From positions 248,001-312,000 of the forward strand of contig NZ_VXJV01000001.1 in the NCBI RefSeq assembly GCF_008692785.1: a stretch of 64,000 nucleotides of DNA, written 5' to 3'. A model generated the notes under the pieces. That model was not told where the DNA came from. It searched no databases and saw only the letters and a list, made by a program, of their open reading frames with translations. Source of the stretch: Salmonella enterica subsp. diarizonae. GTDB lineage: Bacteria; Pseudomonadota; Gammaproteobacteria; Enterobacterales; Enterobacteriaceae. Numbering within the stretch: the stretch's first letter is position 1; each line of letters begins with the position of its first letter. Positions 18,923 to 27,889 of the stretch are shown piece after piece. The position numbers were made by a program, and so were the translations under genes.

Positions 18923-19507
18923 TTATGATTGCAAAAAATCTTCATACAATACATGCCTCTCCTGCTCAGCCATACAAGCATCTACCAATCCTGTCATAAC
19001 CCCAACAAACAAATCATTCCATCTCTGCCGTTCTCTCACAGTATGCCAGTCCTCAGACAAAACTTTTTCTACAGAGATCCAGATAACTTCTGCACGGGTT
19101 GTATTTAATAGTTCCTTGAATATTTCGTCAGAAACAGTAAGAACATGTGAATAAATTTTATTATCAATAGTCCAGAAAGGCTCCGGTTCGATAAAGTCAA
19201 CCAACGAAGTAAAAGCCAGTCCACGGACCTGTGCAGCCTCCATTGTGCTGCTTACCTTATGACGATCACGCCATATTCTTAAATCACCTAAAAGATAATT
19301 TACTCGTTGATTCCTTGCTTTGCTGTCTTCTGCCTGGTATTGGATATAAGCAGGTCCATTACCAGTCTGGCGATAACGAGCTAATGTTTTGACACTTACA
19401 CCAAGGTAAAGGGCCGAAACTTCAGCACTCAGGGTTGCATCATCTGGCATACTACCAAATAGCCGCCATACTTCAGCATATTCCCTTACAGTATCGATTG
19501 CACTCAT
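18923..19507 (-). CDS. HTH protein next to integrase, possible excisionase/directionality factor
   Basis: A 194-residue protein whose residues about 25-90 form an AlpA/MerR-like helix-turn-helix (LSAEVSALYLGVSVKTLARY, then GPAYIQY and VNYLLGDLRIW). Such domains are common in excisionases and in element regulators. Its ATG lies 11 bp after the integrase stop, with AGGGGAATAGGG before it, so both genes are probably on one transcript. The C-terminal half is unlike known excisionases, which are usually under 100 residues, so it may instead be a regulator. Confidence 0.65.
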   Translation of the reverse strand: MSAIDTVREYAEVWRLFGSMPDDATLSAEVSALYLGVSVKTLARYRQTGNGPAYIQYQAEDSKARNQRVNYLLGDLRIWRDRHKVSSTMEAAQVRGLAFTSLVDFIEPEPFWTIDNKIYSHVLTVSDEIFKELLNTTRAEVIWISVEKVLSEDWHTVRERQRWNDLFVGVMTGLVDACMAEQERHVLYEDFLQS

Positions 19508-19518
19508 TCCCTATTCCC

Positions 19519-20976
19519 CTAATTTGTTGGCAATGGTTGATATTTCGCCGAAGCCAGAAGTGTATTATACAACTCTGGTGCAGTCATAAGCATATGGAGC
19601 TCAATACTTTGAAGTGCCTCATAAATTCGATCATTATCAGGCATTGAATACCGTTCAGTAGGATCAGTGGTATTGCGATGGTTGAGCAACCTTTTCACCA
19701 CAGAATATGAAGTGAGCCCTTCTGCAACACGACCAAAGGTTCTTCGCAGGTCGTGCATCCCCAGCTTCGATATTCCTGCTTCCTGGCAGATATACTCGCG
19801 TAGGCTTTTGCTGTCTGAATAGTGCCCCACTTTGCTTCGCGACGACCGAGCCGGAAAAACCCATTTGCGTTTTTCAGCTCGCTTTTCAGTCTCGTTGACT
19901 AAATCTCTTCGGTCTTCGAGAATTCGCTTCGTAGCATCACAAATTGGAAGCTCATGGTCGTTGCGGTTTTTAGTGTCATAAAATCGAATTATTCTATTTT
20001 CAAGATCAACATAACTGGTCGTTCTGGCTTCTTCTTCTGTCAGGGCCTCTCGCCAGCACAATGAAGCTGTTTCTTCTTTCCTGGCTCCTGTAAGAACAGT
20101 CAGCAAAAGATAATCGCATCCCAGGCGGTTGAAGCTTCTCTTGTTGTGCAATGCCGTTAAAAATCGCCCCAAAGTGTCTTTTGGCGACAGTGGGTTTCGT
20201 ACACCTTTTGCGCGATAACTTTCTTCGAGCTGTGAACGGGTTCTGAATTTTTTCTGTATCGTCAGAATTGAGAAGGGGTTGTAGCTTAGTGTCGGTTGTC
20301 GTTGTTGTGTCTGGGCATTTCCCGCTTCGATCTCAATCGCATGCCTTACCGCCACATTCACCCAGCGAAAAGTCTGCTCTGCCGCAGTTCTGGCTCTTGA
20401 AGCGATCTCATCAAACTTGCGCAATATCTCGTTGCCTGTCAGATCTTTTACTCTAAGATTTTCCCACTCTTTCAGGCGGTTTTCGGCTTTATTAAGCACA
20501 TTTAACGTGTTGGGCTTTGCTGGTTTAGACCTGCCCATGAGATGACTTCTGTATTGCGCAAAAACTTCACTGATCGTTAGCTCAGAAGCCTCTGCTTCTC
20601 GCTTTACTGCATTCGGATTTCGTCTGGTCAACTTCATAGTTTCAACGAATTTGCGAGCAGCATCGCGAGCCTGATCAATGTTGGCAAAATCTGAAACATT
20701 ACCAATCGTAGATCTGATAACCTGTTTCGGTGCCTTGCCACCCGTCGAGGGTCGCTTGTCTGCTGACGCCACCCGTCGTTGAATGATATAGGTTTTTTTA
20801 GTGGCACTGATTTTGACACCGAAACCTACGGGTGAATCCCTGTGGTTGTCAGTGATAATATACGGCTTTCGTTCAGGATTGGGTAAGTAGACTACTCGCC
20901 CTTGCTGGTCGAGATCTGGTTTCACGTCGATAGATAACTTATTGATTATAATCGACTGAGTAAGTGTCATTTTCAT
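19519..20976 (-). CDS. Tyrosine site-specific integrase
   Basis: A 485-residue tyrosine recombinase that would integrate and excise the element. Catalytic residues seen: R299 in LTGARKEE, a candidate lysine near 336 (YDTKNRND), H408-D-L-R411, H433 in LLNHRN and nucleophile Y443 in TERYSMP. An N-terminal arm-binding region (about 1-130) and core-binding domain (about 135-240) precede the catalytic domain. It sits at the right end, 131 bp from mutS and divergent from it, the usual place for an integrase beside its att site. No clear ribosome site was seen for the ATG at 20974-20976. Confidence 0.92.
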   Translation of the reverse strand: MKMTLTQSIIINKLSIDVKPDLDQQGRVVYLPNPERKPYIITDNHRDSPVGFGVKISATKKTYIIQRRVASADKRPSTGGKAPKQVIRSTIGNVSDFANIDQARDAARKFVETMKLTRRNPNAVKREAEASELTISEVFAQYRSHLMGRSKPAKPNTLNVLNKAENRLKEWENLRVKDLTGNEILRKFDEIASRARTAAEQTFRWVNVAVRHAIEIEAGNAQTQQRQPTLSYNPFSILTIQKKFRTRSQLEESYRAKGVRNPLSPKDTLGRFLTALHNKRSFNRLGCDYLLLTVLTGARKEETASLCWREALTEEEARTTSYVDLENRIIRFYDTKNRNDHELPICDATKRILEDRRDLVNETEKRAEKRKWVFPARSSRSKVGHYSDSKSLREYICQEAGISKLGMHDLRRTFGRVAEGLTSYSVVKRLLNHRNTTDPTERYSMPDNDRIYEALQSIELHMLMTAPELYNTLLASAKYQPLPTN

Positions 20977-21107
20977 AAATGTATACCAGCAAGTCAGAGT
21001 GTATACCCGATACTAACCGGTATACTTCTGGTATACAAATTTATCGATTTATATGGGTTTAAAGCGGTTTCACATGGGGCAACATGGGTAACCGCAAGAC
21101 TTAAAAA
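20977..21107. promoter_or_regulatory. int-mutS divergent region with four GTATAC repeats
   Basis: GTATAC occurs at 20981, 21001, 21020 and 21031, in both orientations of a longer motif (GTATACCAG at 20981-20989; its complement CTGGTATAC at 21028-21036). These could be integrase arm sites or an operator. They overlap TATACT/TATACA boxes usable as -10 elements for int and for mutS. The island has cut mutS from its former upstream region, so its promoter should now lie here. Confidence 0.5.
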
Positions 21108-23690
21108 ATGAGTAAAATCAATATGCAAGAGTCTATCGACAAGGATCTCTCAGACCATACGCCAATGATGCAGCAGTATCTCAAACTGAAAGCCCAGCAC
21201 CCGGAGATTCTGCTGTTTTATCGTATGGGCGACTTTTACGAACTGTTTTATGACGACGCAAAGCGTGCGTCGCAGTTGCTTGATATTTCGCTGACCAAAC
21301 GCGGCGCATCGGCTGGCGAACCTATCCCTATGGCGGGTATCCCGCACCACGCCGTAGAAAACTACCTCGCAAAACTGGTCAATCAGGGCGAATCCGTCGC
21401 TATTTGCGAACAGATTGGCGACCCGGCCACCAGCAAAGGTCCCGTTGAACGTAAGGTCGTGCGTATCGTTACGCCTGGCACCATCAGTGATGAAGCCCTG
21501 CTACAGGAGCGTCAGGATAACCTGCTGGCGGCTATCTGGCAGGATGGTAAAGGCTACGGTTACGCCACGCTGGATATCAGCTCCGGGCGCTTTCGTCTGA
21601 GCGAACCCGCCGACCGTGAAACGATGGCCGCAGAGCTGCAGCGCACCAATCCCGCCGAACTATTGTATGCCGAAGATTTTGCTGAAATGGCGTTAATAGA
21701 GGGACGCCGGGGTCTGCGCCGTCGCCCGTTGTGGGAGTTTGAGATTGATACCGCCCGCCAGCAGTTAAATCTGCAATTCGGTACGCGGGATCTGGTCGGT
21801 TTCGGCGTCGAAAATGCCTCGCGTGGATTATGTGCGGCAGGCTGCCTGTTACAGTACGTAAAAGATACCCAGCGCACCTCCCTGCCGCATATTCGCTCCA
21901 TTACGATGGAACGCCAGCAGGACAGCATCATTATGGATGCCGCGACCCGCCGCAATCTGGAAATTACCCAGAACCTGGCCGGCGGTGTCGAAAATACCCT
22001 CGCCGCGGTGCTTGACTGTACCGTGACGCCAATGGGTAGCCGAATGCTTAAACGCTGGCTGCATATGCCGGTACGAAATACCGACATATTGCGTGAACGC
22101 CAACAGACCATCGGCGCCTTGCAGGACACCGTCAGCGAACTGCAACCGGTGCTGCGTCAGGTCGGCGATCTGGAGCGTATCCTTGCGCGTTTGGCACTGC
22201 GCACCGCGCGTCCGCGCGATCTCGCCCGAATGCGTCATGCCTTCCAGCAACTGCCGGAATTGCACGCTCAGCTTGAAACCGTTGACAGCGCGCCGGTGCA
22301 GGCATTGCGTAAAAAAATGGGCGATTTTGCCGAGCTGCGCGATCTTCTGGAACGCGCCATTATTGACGCGCCGCCAGTACTGGTCCGCGACGGCGGCGTT
22401 ATTGCGCCCGGCTATCACGAAGAGCTGGACGAATGGCGCGCGCTGGCGGACGGCGCCACCGATTATCTCGATCGTCTGGAAATTCGCGAGCGTGAGCGTA
22501 CCGGGCTGGATACGTTGAAAGTCGGCTATAACGCTGTGCATGGTTATTACATTCAGATTAGCCGTGGTCAAAGCCATCTGGCGCCCATCAATTACGTGCG
22601 TCGCCAGACGCTGAAAAATGCCGAACGCTACATTATTCCTGAGCTAAAAGAGTACGAAGATAAGGTTCTGACCTCGAAAGGCAAAGCGCTGGCGCTGGAA
22701 AAACAGCTATATGACGAATTGTTTGATCTGCTGTTGCCGCATCTGGCGGATTTACAGCAGAGCGCCAACGCGCTGGCGGAACTGGATGTACTGGTTAACC
22801 TGGCCGAACGTACCTGGACGCTGAATTACACCTGTCCGACGTTTACCGACAAACCTGGTATTCGTATCGCCGAAGGTCGCCACCCGGTGGTAGAGCAGGT
22901 ACTGAATGAGCCGTTTATCGCTAACCCGCTCAATCTGTCGCCGCAGCGCCGGATGTTGATTATCACCGGGCCGAATATGGGCGGTAAAAGTACCTATATG
23001 CGACAAACGGCATTGATCGCCCTGCTGGCTTATATTGGCAGTTACGTGCCAGCGCAAAACGTGGAAATCGGCCCAATCGACCGTATTTTTACCCGTGTCG
23101 GCGCAGCAGACGACCTGGCCTCCGGGCGTTCGACCTTTATGGTGGAGATGACCGAAACCGCGAACATTCTGCATAATGCGACGGAAAACAGTCTGGTATT
23201 GATGGATGAAATCGGACGCGGTACCTCCACGTATGACGGGCTGTCGCTGGCCTGGGCCTGCGCGGAGAACCTCGCGAATAAGATTAAAGCGTTAACGCTG
23301 TTCGCTACCCACTACTTCGAGCTGACCCAATTACCGGAGAAAATGGAAGGCGTAGCGAACGTCCACCTGGATGCGCTGGAACACGGCGATACTATCGCGT
23401 TTATGCACAGCGTGCAGGACGGCGCGGCAAGTAAGAGCTATGGTCTGGCGGTCGCGGCGCTTGCCGGCGTCCCTAAAGAGGTAATCAAACGCGCACGGCA
23501 AAAACTCCGCGAGCTGGAGAGCATCTCGCCCACTGCGGCGGCAACGCAGGTGGACGGCACGCAAATGTCGTTGCTTGCCGCTCCGGAAGAGACATCGCCC
23601 GCCGTTGAAGCACTGGAGAATCTCGATCCGGACTCCCTGACGCCACGCCAGGCGCTGGAGTGGATCTATCGGCTGAAAAGTCTGGTGTAA
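21108..23690 (+). CDS. mutS: MutS, DNA mismatch recognition ATPase
   Basis: Recognises mismatches and starts methyl-directed repair with MutL and MutH. Features: the mismatch-binding [11 protein letters not shown] (Phe-x-Glu, about 39-49), the connector, lever and clamp domains, the ATPase with GPNMGGKST (about 623-631), DEIGRGTST, and the C-terminal tetramer helix [17 protein letters not shown] at 21108 gives 860 residues; a second ATG at 21123 ([16 protein letters not shown]) gives 855, the LT2 length. Neither has a strong ribosome site. The island ends inside its first codons, so promoter and first residues may be island-supplied. The body is intact. Confidence 0.97.
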   Translation: MSKINMQESIDKDLSDHTPMMQQYLKLKAQHPEILLFYRMGDFYELFYDDAKRASQLLDISLTKRGASAGEPIPMAGIPHHAVENYLAKLVNQGESVAICEQIGDPATSKGPVERKVVRIVTPGTISDEALLQERQDNLLAAIWQDGKGYGYATLDISSGRFRLSEPADRETMAAELQRTNPAELLYAEDFAEMALIEGRRGLRRRPLWEFEIDTARQQLNLQFGTRDLVGFGVENASRGLCAAGCLLQYVKDTQRTSLPHIRSITMERQQDSIIMDAATRRNLEITQNLAGGVENTLAAVLDCTVTPMGSRMLKRWLHMPVRNTDILRERQQTIGALQDTVSELQPVLRQVGDLERILARLALRTARPRDLARMRHAFQQLPELHAQLETVDSAPVQALRKKMGDFAELRDLLERAIIDAPPVLVRDGGVIAPGYHEELDEWRALADGATDYLDRLEIRERERTGLDTLKVGYNAVHGYYIQISRGQSHLAPINYVRRQTLKNAERYIIPELKEYEDKVLTSKGKALALEKQLYDELFDLLLPHLADLQQSANALAELDVLVNLAERTWTLNYTCPTFTDKPGIRIAEGRHPVVEQVLNEPFIANPLNLSPQRRMLIITGPNMGGKSTYMRQTALIALLAYIGSYVPAQNVEIGPIDRIFTRVGAADDLASGRSTFMVEMTETANILHNATENSLVLMDEIGRGTSTYDGLSLAWACAENLANKIKALTLFATHYFELTQLPEKMEGVANVHLDALEHGDTIAFMHSVQDGAASKSYGLAVAALAGVPKEVIKRARQKLRELESISPTAAATQVDGTQMSLLAAPEETSPAVEALENLDPDSLTPRQALEWIYRLKSLV
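21165..21181 (+). repeat. Candidate attR core inside mutS
   Basis: ATGATGCAG (21165-21173) and AGTATCT (21175-21181), separated by one base, as at 8653-8669. They encode part of PMMQQYL. The sequence right of this point is ordinary mutS. Confidence 0.65.
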
Positions 23691-23700
23691 ACGTGTCAGG

Positions 23701-23723
23701 CCCGATAGCGCCGCGCTATCGGG
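23701..23723. terminator. Hairpin between convergent mutS and SnoaL-like gene
   Basis: CCCGATAGCG, CCG, CGCTATCGGG: a perfect 10-bp stem 11 bp after the mutS stop. It lacks a T-run, so it may be a REP-like or RNA-protecting hairpin rather than an intrinsic terminator. Confidence 0.5.
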
Positions 23724-23745
23724 TCCGCGCGCCGGAACAGGCTTT

Positions 23746-24126
23746 TCAGGCTGTGACTGTCGTTTCGTGTAAATGGCGCCAGACTATCCGTCCTCTTTCC
23801 CTTTTTAAAATGACCGTCGACCAGCGTACCGTCTCTGCCTGGCCCGGCAGTTGCTGCCGCTCACGATAATGAAGCGCGGCGCCTTCCGGCCACTCCGCCA
23901 CAAGGTCAATGTGCTCAACCACGATAACCAGCCCCGGGCGACACGCGCGCTGCGCCTGGAAAAAAGCGCCAAGCGCCGGATAATCCAGACAAACACCGCC
24001 TGGCGTTATCAGCGTAAAATCAGCAGCGAAACGCGGTATCAACGCCTCCAGGCTGCCCATACCCTTGCTAAGCCAGTTCTCAATCGCCTCATGGGCGTGA
24101 ATAATTTCTTCTTTATATGGATTCAT
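23746..24126 (-). CDS. SnoaL/DUF4440-like protein
   Basis: A 126-residue cytoplasmic protein of the NTF2-like fold, judged from the early helix (EEIIHAHEAIENWLSKG), FAADFTLITPGG and the terminal strands (RWSTVILKRERGRIVWRHLHETTV). ATG at 24126 is preferred to 24147 because AAAGGAAAG precedes it and it overlaps the MFS stop codon as ATGA (24123-24126), so the two genes are coupled. The role is unknown; DUF4440-like proteins often bind small ligands. Confidence 0.75.
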   Translation of the reverse strand: MNPYKEEIIHAHEAIENWLSKGMGSLEALIPRFAADFTLITPGGVCLDYPALGAFFQAQRACRPGLVIVVEHIDLVAEWPEGAALHYRERQQLPGQAETVRWSTVILKRERGRIVWRHLHETTVTA

Positions 24127-25331
24127 GGTCTTTCCTTTTTCAGGCACAGAAGCGCTTTTCTATTGTTTAGACAGACAGCGTAAATAAGGGGCAGCAGGGT
24201 GATACCGGCTGCGGCAATAAAGGTCCAGCGATAAGCAACCTCAAGCGACATAACGCGCTGGAGTGCGTTTAACAGCAGCGTCAACAGCGTCGCGCCAATG
24301 AAAAAGCTGAGCTGACGATTAAGATTCCATAGCGCGCTGGCGTCAGGCATGTCCCGGCGAGCAATAGTCAGGAAAGCGCCACTCTGCGCGGTACTGCTGC
24401 ACAAACTGCCGCCAGCGCCCATTAACGCGAATATCATCATCAGTACACGGTGAGATGTCGCAAGCGTAACGTTAGTTAAAAACAATATCCCTGCGGCCTG
24501 AAGAAGACAGCCGACGATAATCAGCGGACGCGGCCCAAGCTGATTGAAGTAACGTCCGGTAAGCATAATGGCGACAAATGAAGCGATCGACCAGGGGAGC
24601 ATCAGCGACCCCGCCACCGCAGGCGATAACTGCGCGACGTTCTGTAGATAAAACATCCCGACCACGCTGATACCAATGAACATACCCGGCACACACAGAT
24701 AGACGATCATGGCAAAACGCAGCAGCCTGTCCGTCAACAACGGCAGATGGAGCAATCTTGCTGACGCCATTGTCGTCGAAGCGACGTTCAGCCAACGATA
24801 AGCGAGCAATAAAGTGAGAACGGCCACCGGCAGCGTAGCAAAGAATATCCAGCGCCAGCCGCACGTTTCCACCAGCAGCCCGCCAATCGCAGGCGAACAT
24901 GCCGGCGCCAGTAGCGCCACCATCATGACAACCGATGACACGCCAGCGCGTTCATGCGGTTTAAACTGTTGCCAGGTTAACGCCTGACCAACCGGGATCA
25001 ATAAGCCACCGCCCGCCCCCTGCACAATACGCCAGAAAACAAGGCTGTGTAAGGAATCGGCAAAACCTGCGGCAGCGGCGGCAACGCTAAACAGAATGAG
25101 CGAAAACATGATCAGCCGTCGTGCGCCGAGATAACGCGAAAGAAACGCGCTAAACGGAACGATCAGCGTTAATCCTGCAATATAACCGTTACTCACCCAT
25201 GCCAGCGCCGATATGGACGTATGCAGATCCACGGACATCGCGGGAAAAGCCACGCTGGCGATAAACAGATTAATCAGATCAAGAAAGAAGCCAAGCAGGT
25301 AAACCACCGCCACTTTACTGCGATACGTCAT
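24123..25331 (-). CDS. MFS transporter, drug-efflux type
   Basis: A 402-residue inner-membrane protein of the major facilitator superfamily with about 12 hydrophobic helices. Motif A-like YLGARRLIMF follows helix 2, and the overall pattern (INLFIASVAFPAMSVDL, SNGYIAGLTLIVPFSAFLS) is that of DHA drug exporters, though shorter than typical 14-helix members. ATG at 25331 has GGAGG upstream; the longer frame to 25523 runs into the divergent promoter. It faces a LysR gene across a perfect palindrome, suggesting LysR control. The substrate is unknown. Confidence 0.85.
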   Translation of the reverse strand: MTYRSKVAVVYLLGFFLDLINLFIASVAFPAMSVDLHTSISALAWVSNGYIAGLTLIVPFSAFLSRYLGARRLIMFSLILFSVAAAAAGFADSLHSLVFWRIVQGAGGGLLIPVGQALTWQQFKPHERAGVSSVVMMVALLAPACSPAIGGLLVETCGWRWIFFATLPVAVLTLLLAYRWLNVASTTMASARLLHLPLLTDRLLRFAMIVYLCVPGMFIGISVVGMFYLQNVAQLSPAVAGSLMLPWSIASFVAIMLTGRYFNQLGPRPLIIVGCLLQAAGILFLTNVTLATSHRVLMMIFALMGAGGSLCSSTAQSGAFLTIARRDMPDASALWNLNRQLSFFIGATLLTLLLNALQRVMSLEVAYRWTFIAAAGITLLPLIYAVCLNNRKALLCLKKERP

Positions 25332-25402
25332 TATGCATCCTCCGCCAGAGGCACTAATGTAGCCGTCCGGAGAAAACCAGATAAGTCCGCGCTTCAACGA
25401 TA

Positions 25403-25427
25403 TACTGTCAAAATAATTTTGACAGTA
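25403..25427. promoter_or_regulatory. Perfect palindrome between divergent LysR and MFS genes, likely LysR operator
   Basis: TACTGTCAAAAT, one base, ATTTTGACAGTA: 12-bp perfect arms. It sits 13 bp before the LysR start codon. LysR-type sites are interrupted dyads with T/A ends, which this fits. Confidence 0.6.
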
Positions 25428-25439
25428 AAGGAACTCGCC

Positions 25440-26351
25440 ATGCTCAATTTGCAGCGTATGTCGCTGTTTGTCGCCGTGGTAGATAGCGGCAGCTTCACGG
25501 CCGCCGCCGCCGCATCGGGCCAAACAAAAGCGGTAGTGAGCTTTAATATTCGGCAGCTTGAAAAAGAGCTTGGCGTAACGTTACTGCTACGTTCCACCCG
25601 ACAACTGACGCTCACAGACGCCGGCGTCCTCTTTTACCAAAAAGGCGTGAATTTACTCAACGCAGCGAAAAATTTGCAGGATGAAGTGCGCGCCAGCCAT
25701 AGTGGGCTGGGCGGCGAGTTACGTATTACCACCACACCCGAGTTTGGCGAACAGGTGGTCATTCCGGTATTGGCGCAGTTTAGTCAACGCCATCCCGATC
25801 TCCGTATTCGGCATATGTCCTCATCACATCATGCCGATTTAATTGCTGAGCGCTTTGATGTGGCGATTCGGCTTGGCTCGCTGGCGGACTCCCGCTATCG
25901 CGCCGCGCTGATATCCCGCTTTACCATTCTGCCGGTCGCCGCGCCGCAGTGGCTCGCCCACTACCCTGTTTCGTCGCTGGAATCATTGGCCCAGGCAGAA
26001 TGGATTATTCATGAGCGATTACCTACGCCGCTACGATGGACAATAACGAATAATCATGGCCAACACTCGCGCCTGGAGATAAGTAAAGCCGGCAGAATTT
26101 CTGTCAACAGCGCCCGCTCGCTGATGGCCTTCGCTCTCGCGGGAAGCGGCGTCGCATTATTGCCGCGATGGTTAGTCAAAACCGCACTGGAGGATGGAAC
26201 GTTAATTCACGTGTTACCCGACTATCATTTTCCCCGCCAGGGCATTTATGCCGTTTATCCGGACGCCCGCCATGTATCGACAAAAGTACGCGCATTTATT
26301 GATTTTTTACGTTCGCAATGGGATTGCGGGGAGCACGCCCCATCATCGTAG
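25440..26351 (+). CDS. LysR-family transcriptional regulator
   Basis: A 303-residue LysR regulator. The N-terminal winged HTH covers about 1-60 (MSLFVAVVDSGSFTAAAAA, then NIRQLEKELGVTLLLRSTR), followed by the effector-binding domain. AAAGGAAC precedes ATG 25440; the open frame extends upstream to 25221 but crosses the palindrome and the MFS start. It is divergent from the MFS/SnoaL-like pair, which it probably regulates together with itself. The inducer is unknown. Confidence 0.9.
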   Translation: MLNLQRMSLFVAVVDSGSFTAAAAASGQTKAVVSFNIRQLEKELGVTLLLRSTRQLTLTDAGVLFYQKGVNLLNAAKNLQDEVRASHSGLGGELRITTTPEFGEQVVIPVLAQFSQRHPDLRIRHMSSSHHADLIAERFDVAIRLGSLADSRYRAALISRFTILPVAAPQWLAHYPVSSLESLAQAEWIIHERLPTPLRWTITNNHGQHSRLEISKAGRISVNSARSLMAFALAGSGVALLPRWLVKTALEDGTLIHVLPDYHFPRQGIYAVYPDARHVSTKVRAFIDFLRSQWDCGEHAPSS

Positions 26352-26354
26352 CCA

Positions 26355-26379
26355 GTCCGGGAGCATTGCGCTCCCGGAC
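26355..26379. terminator. Hairpin between convergent LysR and GntP-family genes
   Basis: GTCCGGGAGC, ATTGC, GCTCCCGGAC: a perfect 10-bp stem three bases after the LysR stop. It has no clear T-run; it probably marks the shared 3' ends. Confidence 0.55.
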
Positions 26380-26392
26380 GGATAATATCGTC

Positions 26393-27889
26393 TTAATCCT
26401 TAACCACCAGCTTGTCTTTGATCCCCTGCGCCTGCCAGCGCACCCACAGCATAATTGCCGCCAGAACGACAATCGGCAATAACGGATCGAGCCAACTGCC
26501 GCCGGAACCGAACAGCAGGTTAATCAGCGCCACGCCGGTGCCGCCAATCGCCCAGGCAATGGTCGTCGGTACAGACCAAACCACCATCTGCTGTTTGACA
26601 TCAGAGACGCCCATCATGCGGTTAACCACCCAGAACAGGCTGTCGTTAAAGTAGCCGAAGAACAGCGACCCCATCGTTGCGGCCTGAGCGGCAAGCAACA
26701 TATTGATGCCGGGGATCTGCGCCAGGATCGGCGCGGAAATCGAGGCGGCAGTGATCATCGCCACCGTCCCCGATCCCTGAATCAGGCGTACCAGCGTCGC
26801 CACGATAAATGGGATCAGGATCGGCGAGATCGGCAGGTTGGCAACCTGCTCCGCCAGCTGTTGACCCGCGCCGCTGTCGCGCAGGATCGCGCCTAACGCG
26901 CCGCCAGCACCCGTGACCAGTAAGATAATCCCGGCGCTTTGCAAACCCTCTTCCAGACGCTCTGCGGTGGTATGTTTATCCATGCGCGGCACCAGCGTAT
27001 ACACCGCCAGCAGAACGCTGATTGCCAACGCGATCACTGGACTTCCCACAAAGTTGATTGTCTGTACCACCGGATGCGTCGCCAGACCGGACCATCCTTC
27101 TATGGTGGCGAGGGTGGAACAGATAGCCTTCAGGAAGATCAGAACGATCGGTACCACAATAGGCAGCAGTGAGAGCGTCAGGCTCGGCAGATCCTTTTGC
27201 TCTTTCTCTTTGTTGTACTGCTCCAGCGCGGCATTTACTTCATCGGCGTTCAGCGTGCGCGGCACGAAATCAGGGTAGCGTTTATCCAGCCACTGCGCAT
27301 AGAACACAATGCCGATCACACAGGGCACCGCCAGCGCCATCCCGGTCAATAACATTGCGCCGATGTCGACGTTAAAAATCCCGGCTACCCCCAGCGGGCC
27401 GGGCGTCGGGGGCACCGTATGGTGAGTGACCACCAGCCCGCCCGCCAGCGCGACGCCCAGCGTCAGCAGCGAACGTTTACCGCTTTTCGCCAGCGCTTTC
27501 GCTACCGGATAAAGAATCACAAAAGCGGAATCGACGAAAATCGGGATACTGACAATATAACCCGTGATCGCCAGCGCCCACTCTTCACGACGTTTCCCCA
27601 GCCATTTGATAAAGCTCCAGGCGATACGCTCCGCCGCGCCGGAGACCTCCAGCAAGCGTCCCATCATTACGCCGAGACCAATCACCAGGCCAATGCTGCC
27701 CAGCGTCGTGCCGAATCCACTGGTGATGACAGAGAGCGTTTTATCAATGCCCATTCCCCCCAACAAACCGGCAATACAGGCCGCCGCCAGCATCGCGATC
27801 AGCGCATGAACGCGGGTGCGTAACACCAGCCATACCAGAACGAAAACGGCAACGATCAGGCCGATAATCGGTGTCGGTAAACTTGTCAT
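26393..27889 (-). CDS. GntP-family transporter (YgbN-like), probable tetronate permease
   Basis: A polytopic inner-membrane protein of about 498 residues in the GntP gluconate/H+ symporter family. Typical segments are the long hydrophobic N-terminus, VTHHTVPPTPGPLGVAGIF (about 155-173) and GSGTVAMITAASI. It overlaps the denD stop as ATGA (27886-27889) and is the last gene of the tetronate operon. From this context it most likely imports L-threonate and D-erythronate. E. coli YgbN is shorter (about 454 residues as I recall). Confidence 0.85.
   Translation of the reverse strand: MTSLPTPIIGLIVAVFVLVWLVLRTRVHALIAMLAAACIAGLLGGMGIDKTLSVITSGFGTTLGSIGLVIGLGVMMGRLLEVSGAAERIAWSFIKWLGKRREEWALAITGYIVSIPIFVDSAFVILYPVAKALAKSGKRSLLTLGVALAGGLVVTHHTVPPTPGPLGVAGIFNVDIGAMLLTGMALAVPCVIGIVFYAQWLDKRYPDFVPRTLNADEVNAALEQYNKEKEQKDLPSLTLSLLPIVVPIVLIFLKAICSTLATIEGWSGLATHPVVQTINFVGSPVIALAISVLLAVYTLVPRMDKHTTAERLEEGLQSAGIILLVTGAGGALGAILRDSGAGQQLAEQVANLPISPILIPFIVATLVRLIQGSGTVAMITAASISAPILAQIPGINMLLAAQAATMGSLFFGYFNDSLFWVVNRMMGVSDVKQQMVVWSVPTTIAWAIGGTGVALINLLFGSGGSWLDPLLPIVVLAAIMLWVRWQAQGIKDKLVVKD

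Larger units (their letters stand above)
8653..21181. mobile_element. 12.5-kb integrative and mobilizable element inserted in mutS
   Basis: The segment is bounded by imperfect direct repeats in two copies of the mutS 5' end. It carries a tyrosine integrase at the right end reading inward, an HTH protein as possible excisionase, a MobC-like protein and a relaxase but no mating-pair genes, a RepL-like protein, and candidate defence genes. Base composition is much lower in GC than mutS and the genes beyond it. In LT2 the invH-mutS interval carries different genes (including pphB), so this is a variable site. The element would need a helper conjugative system to move. Exact recombination points need confirmation. 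Confidence 0.8.
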
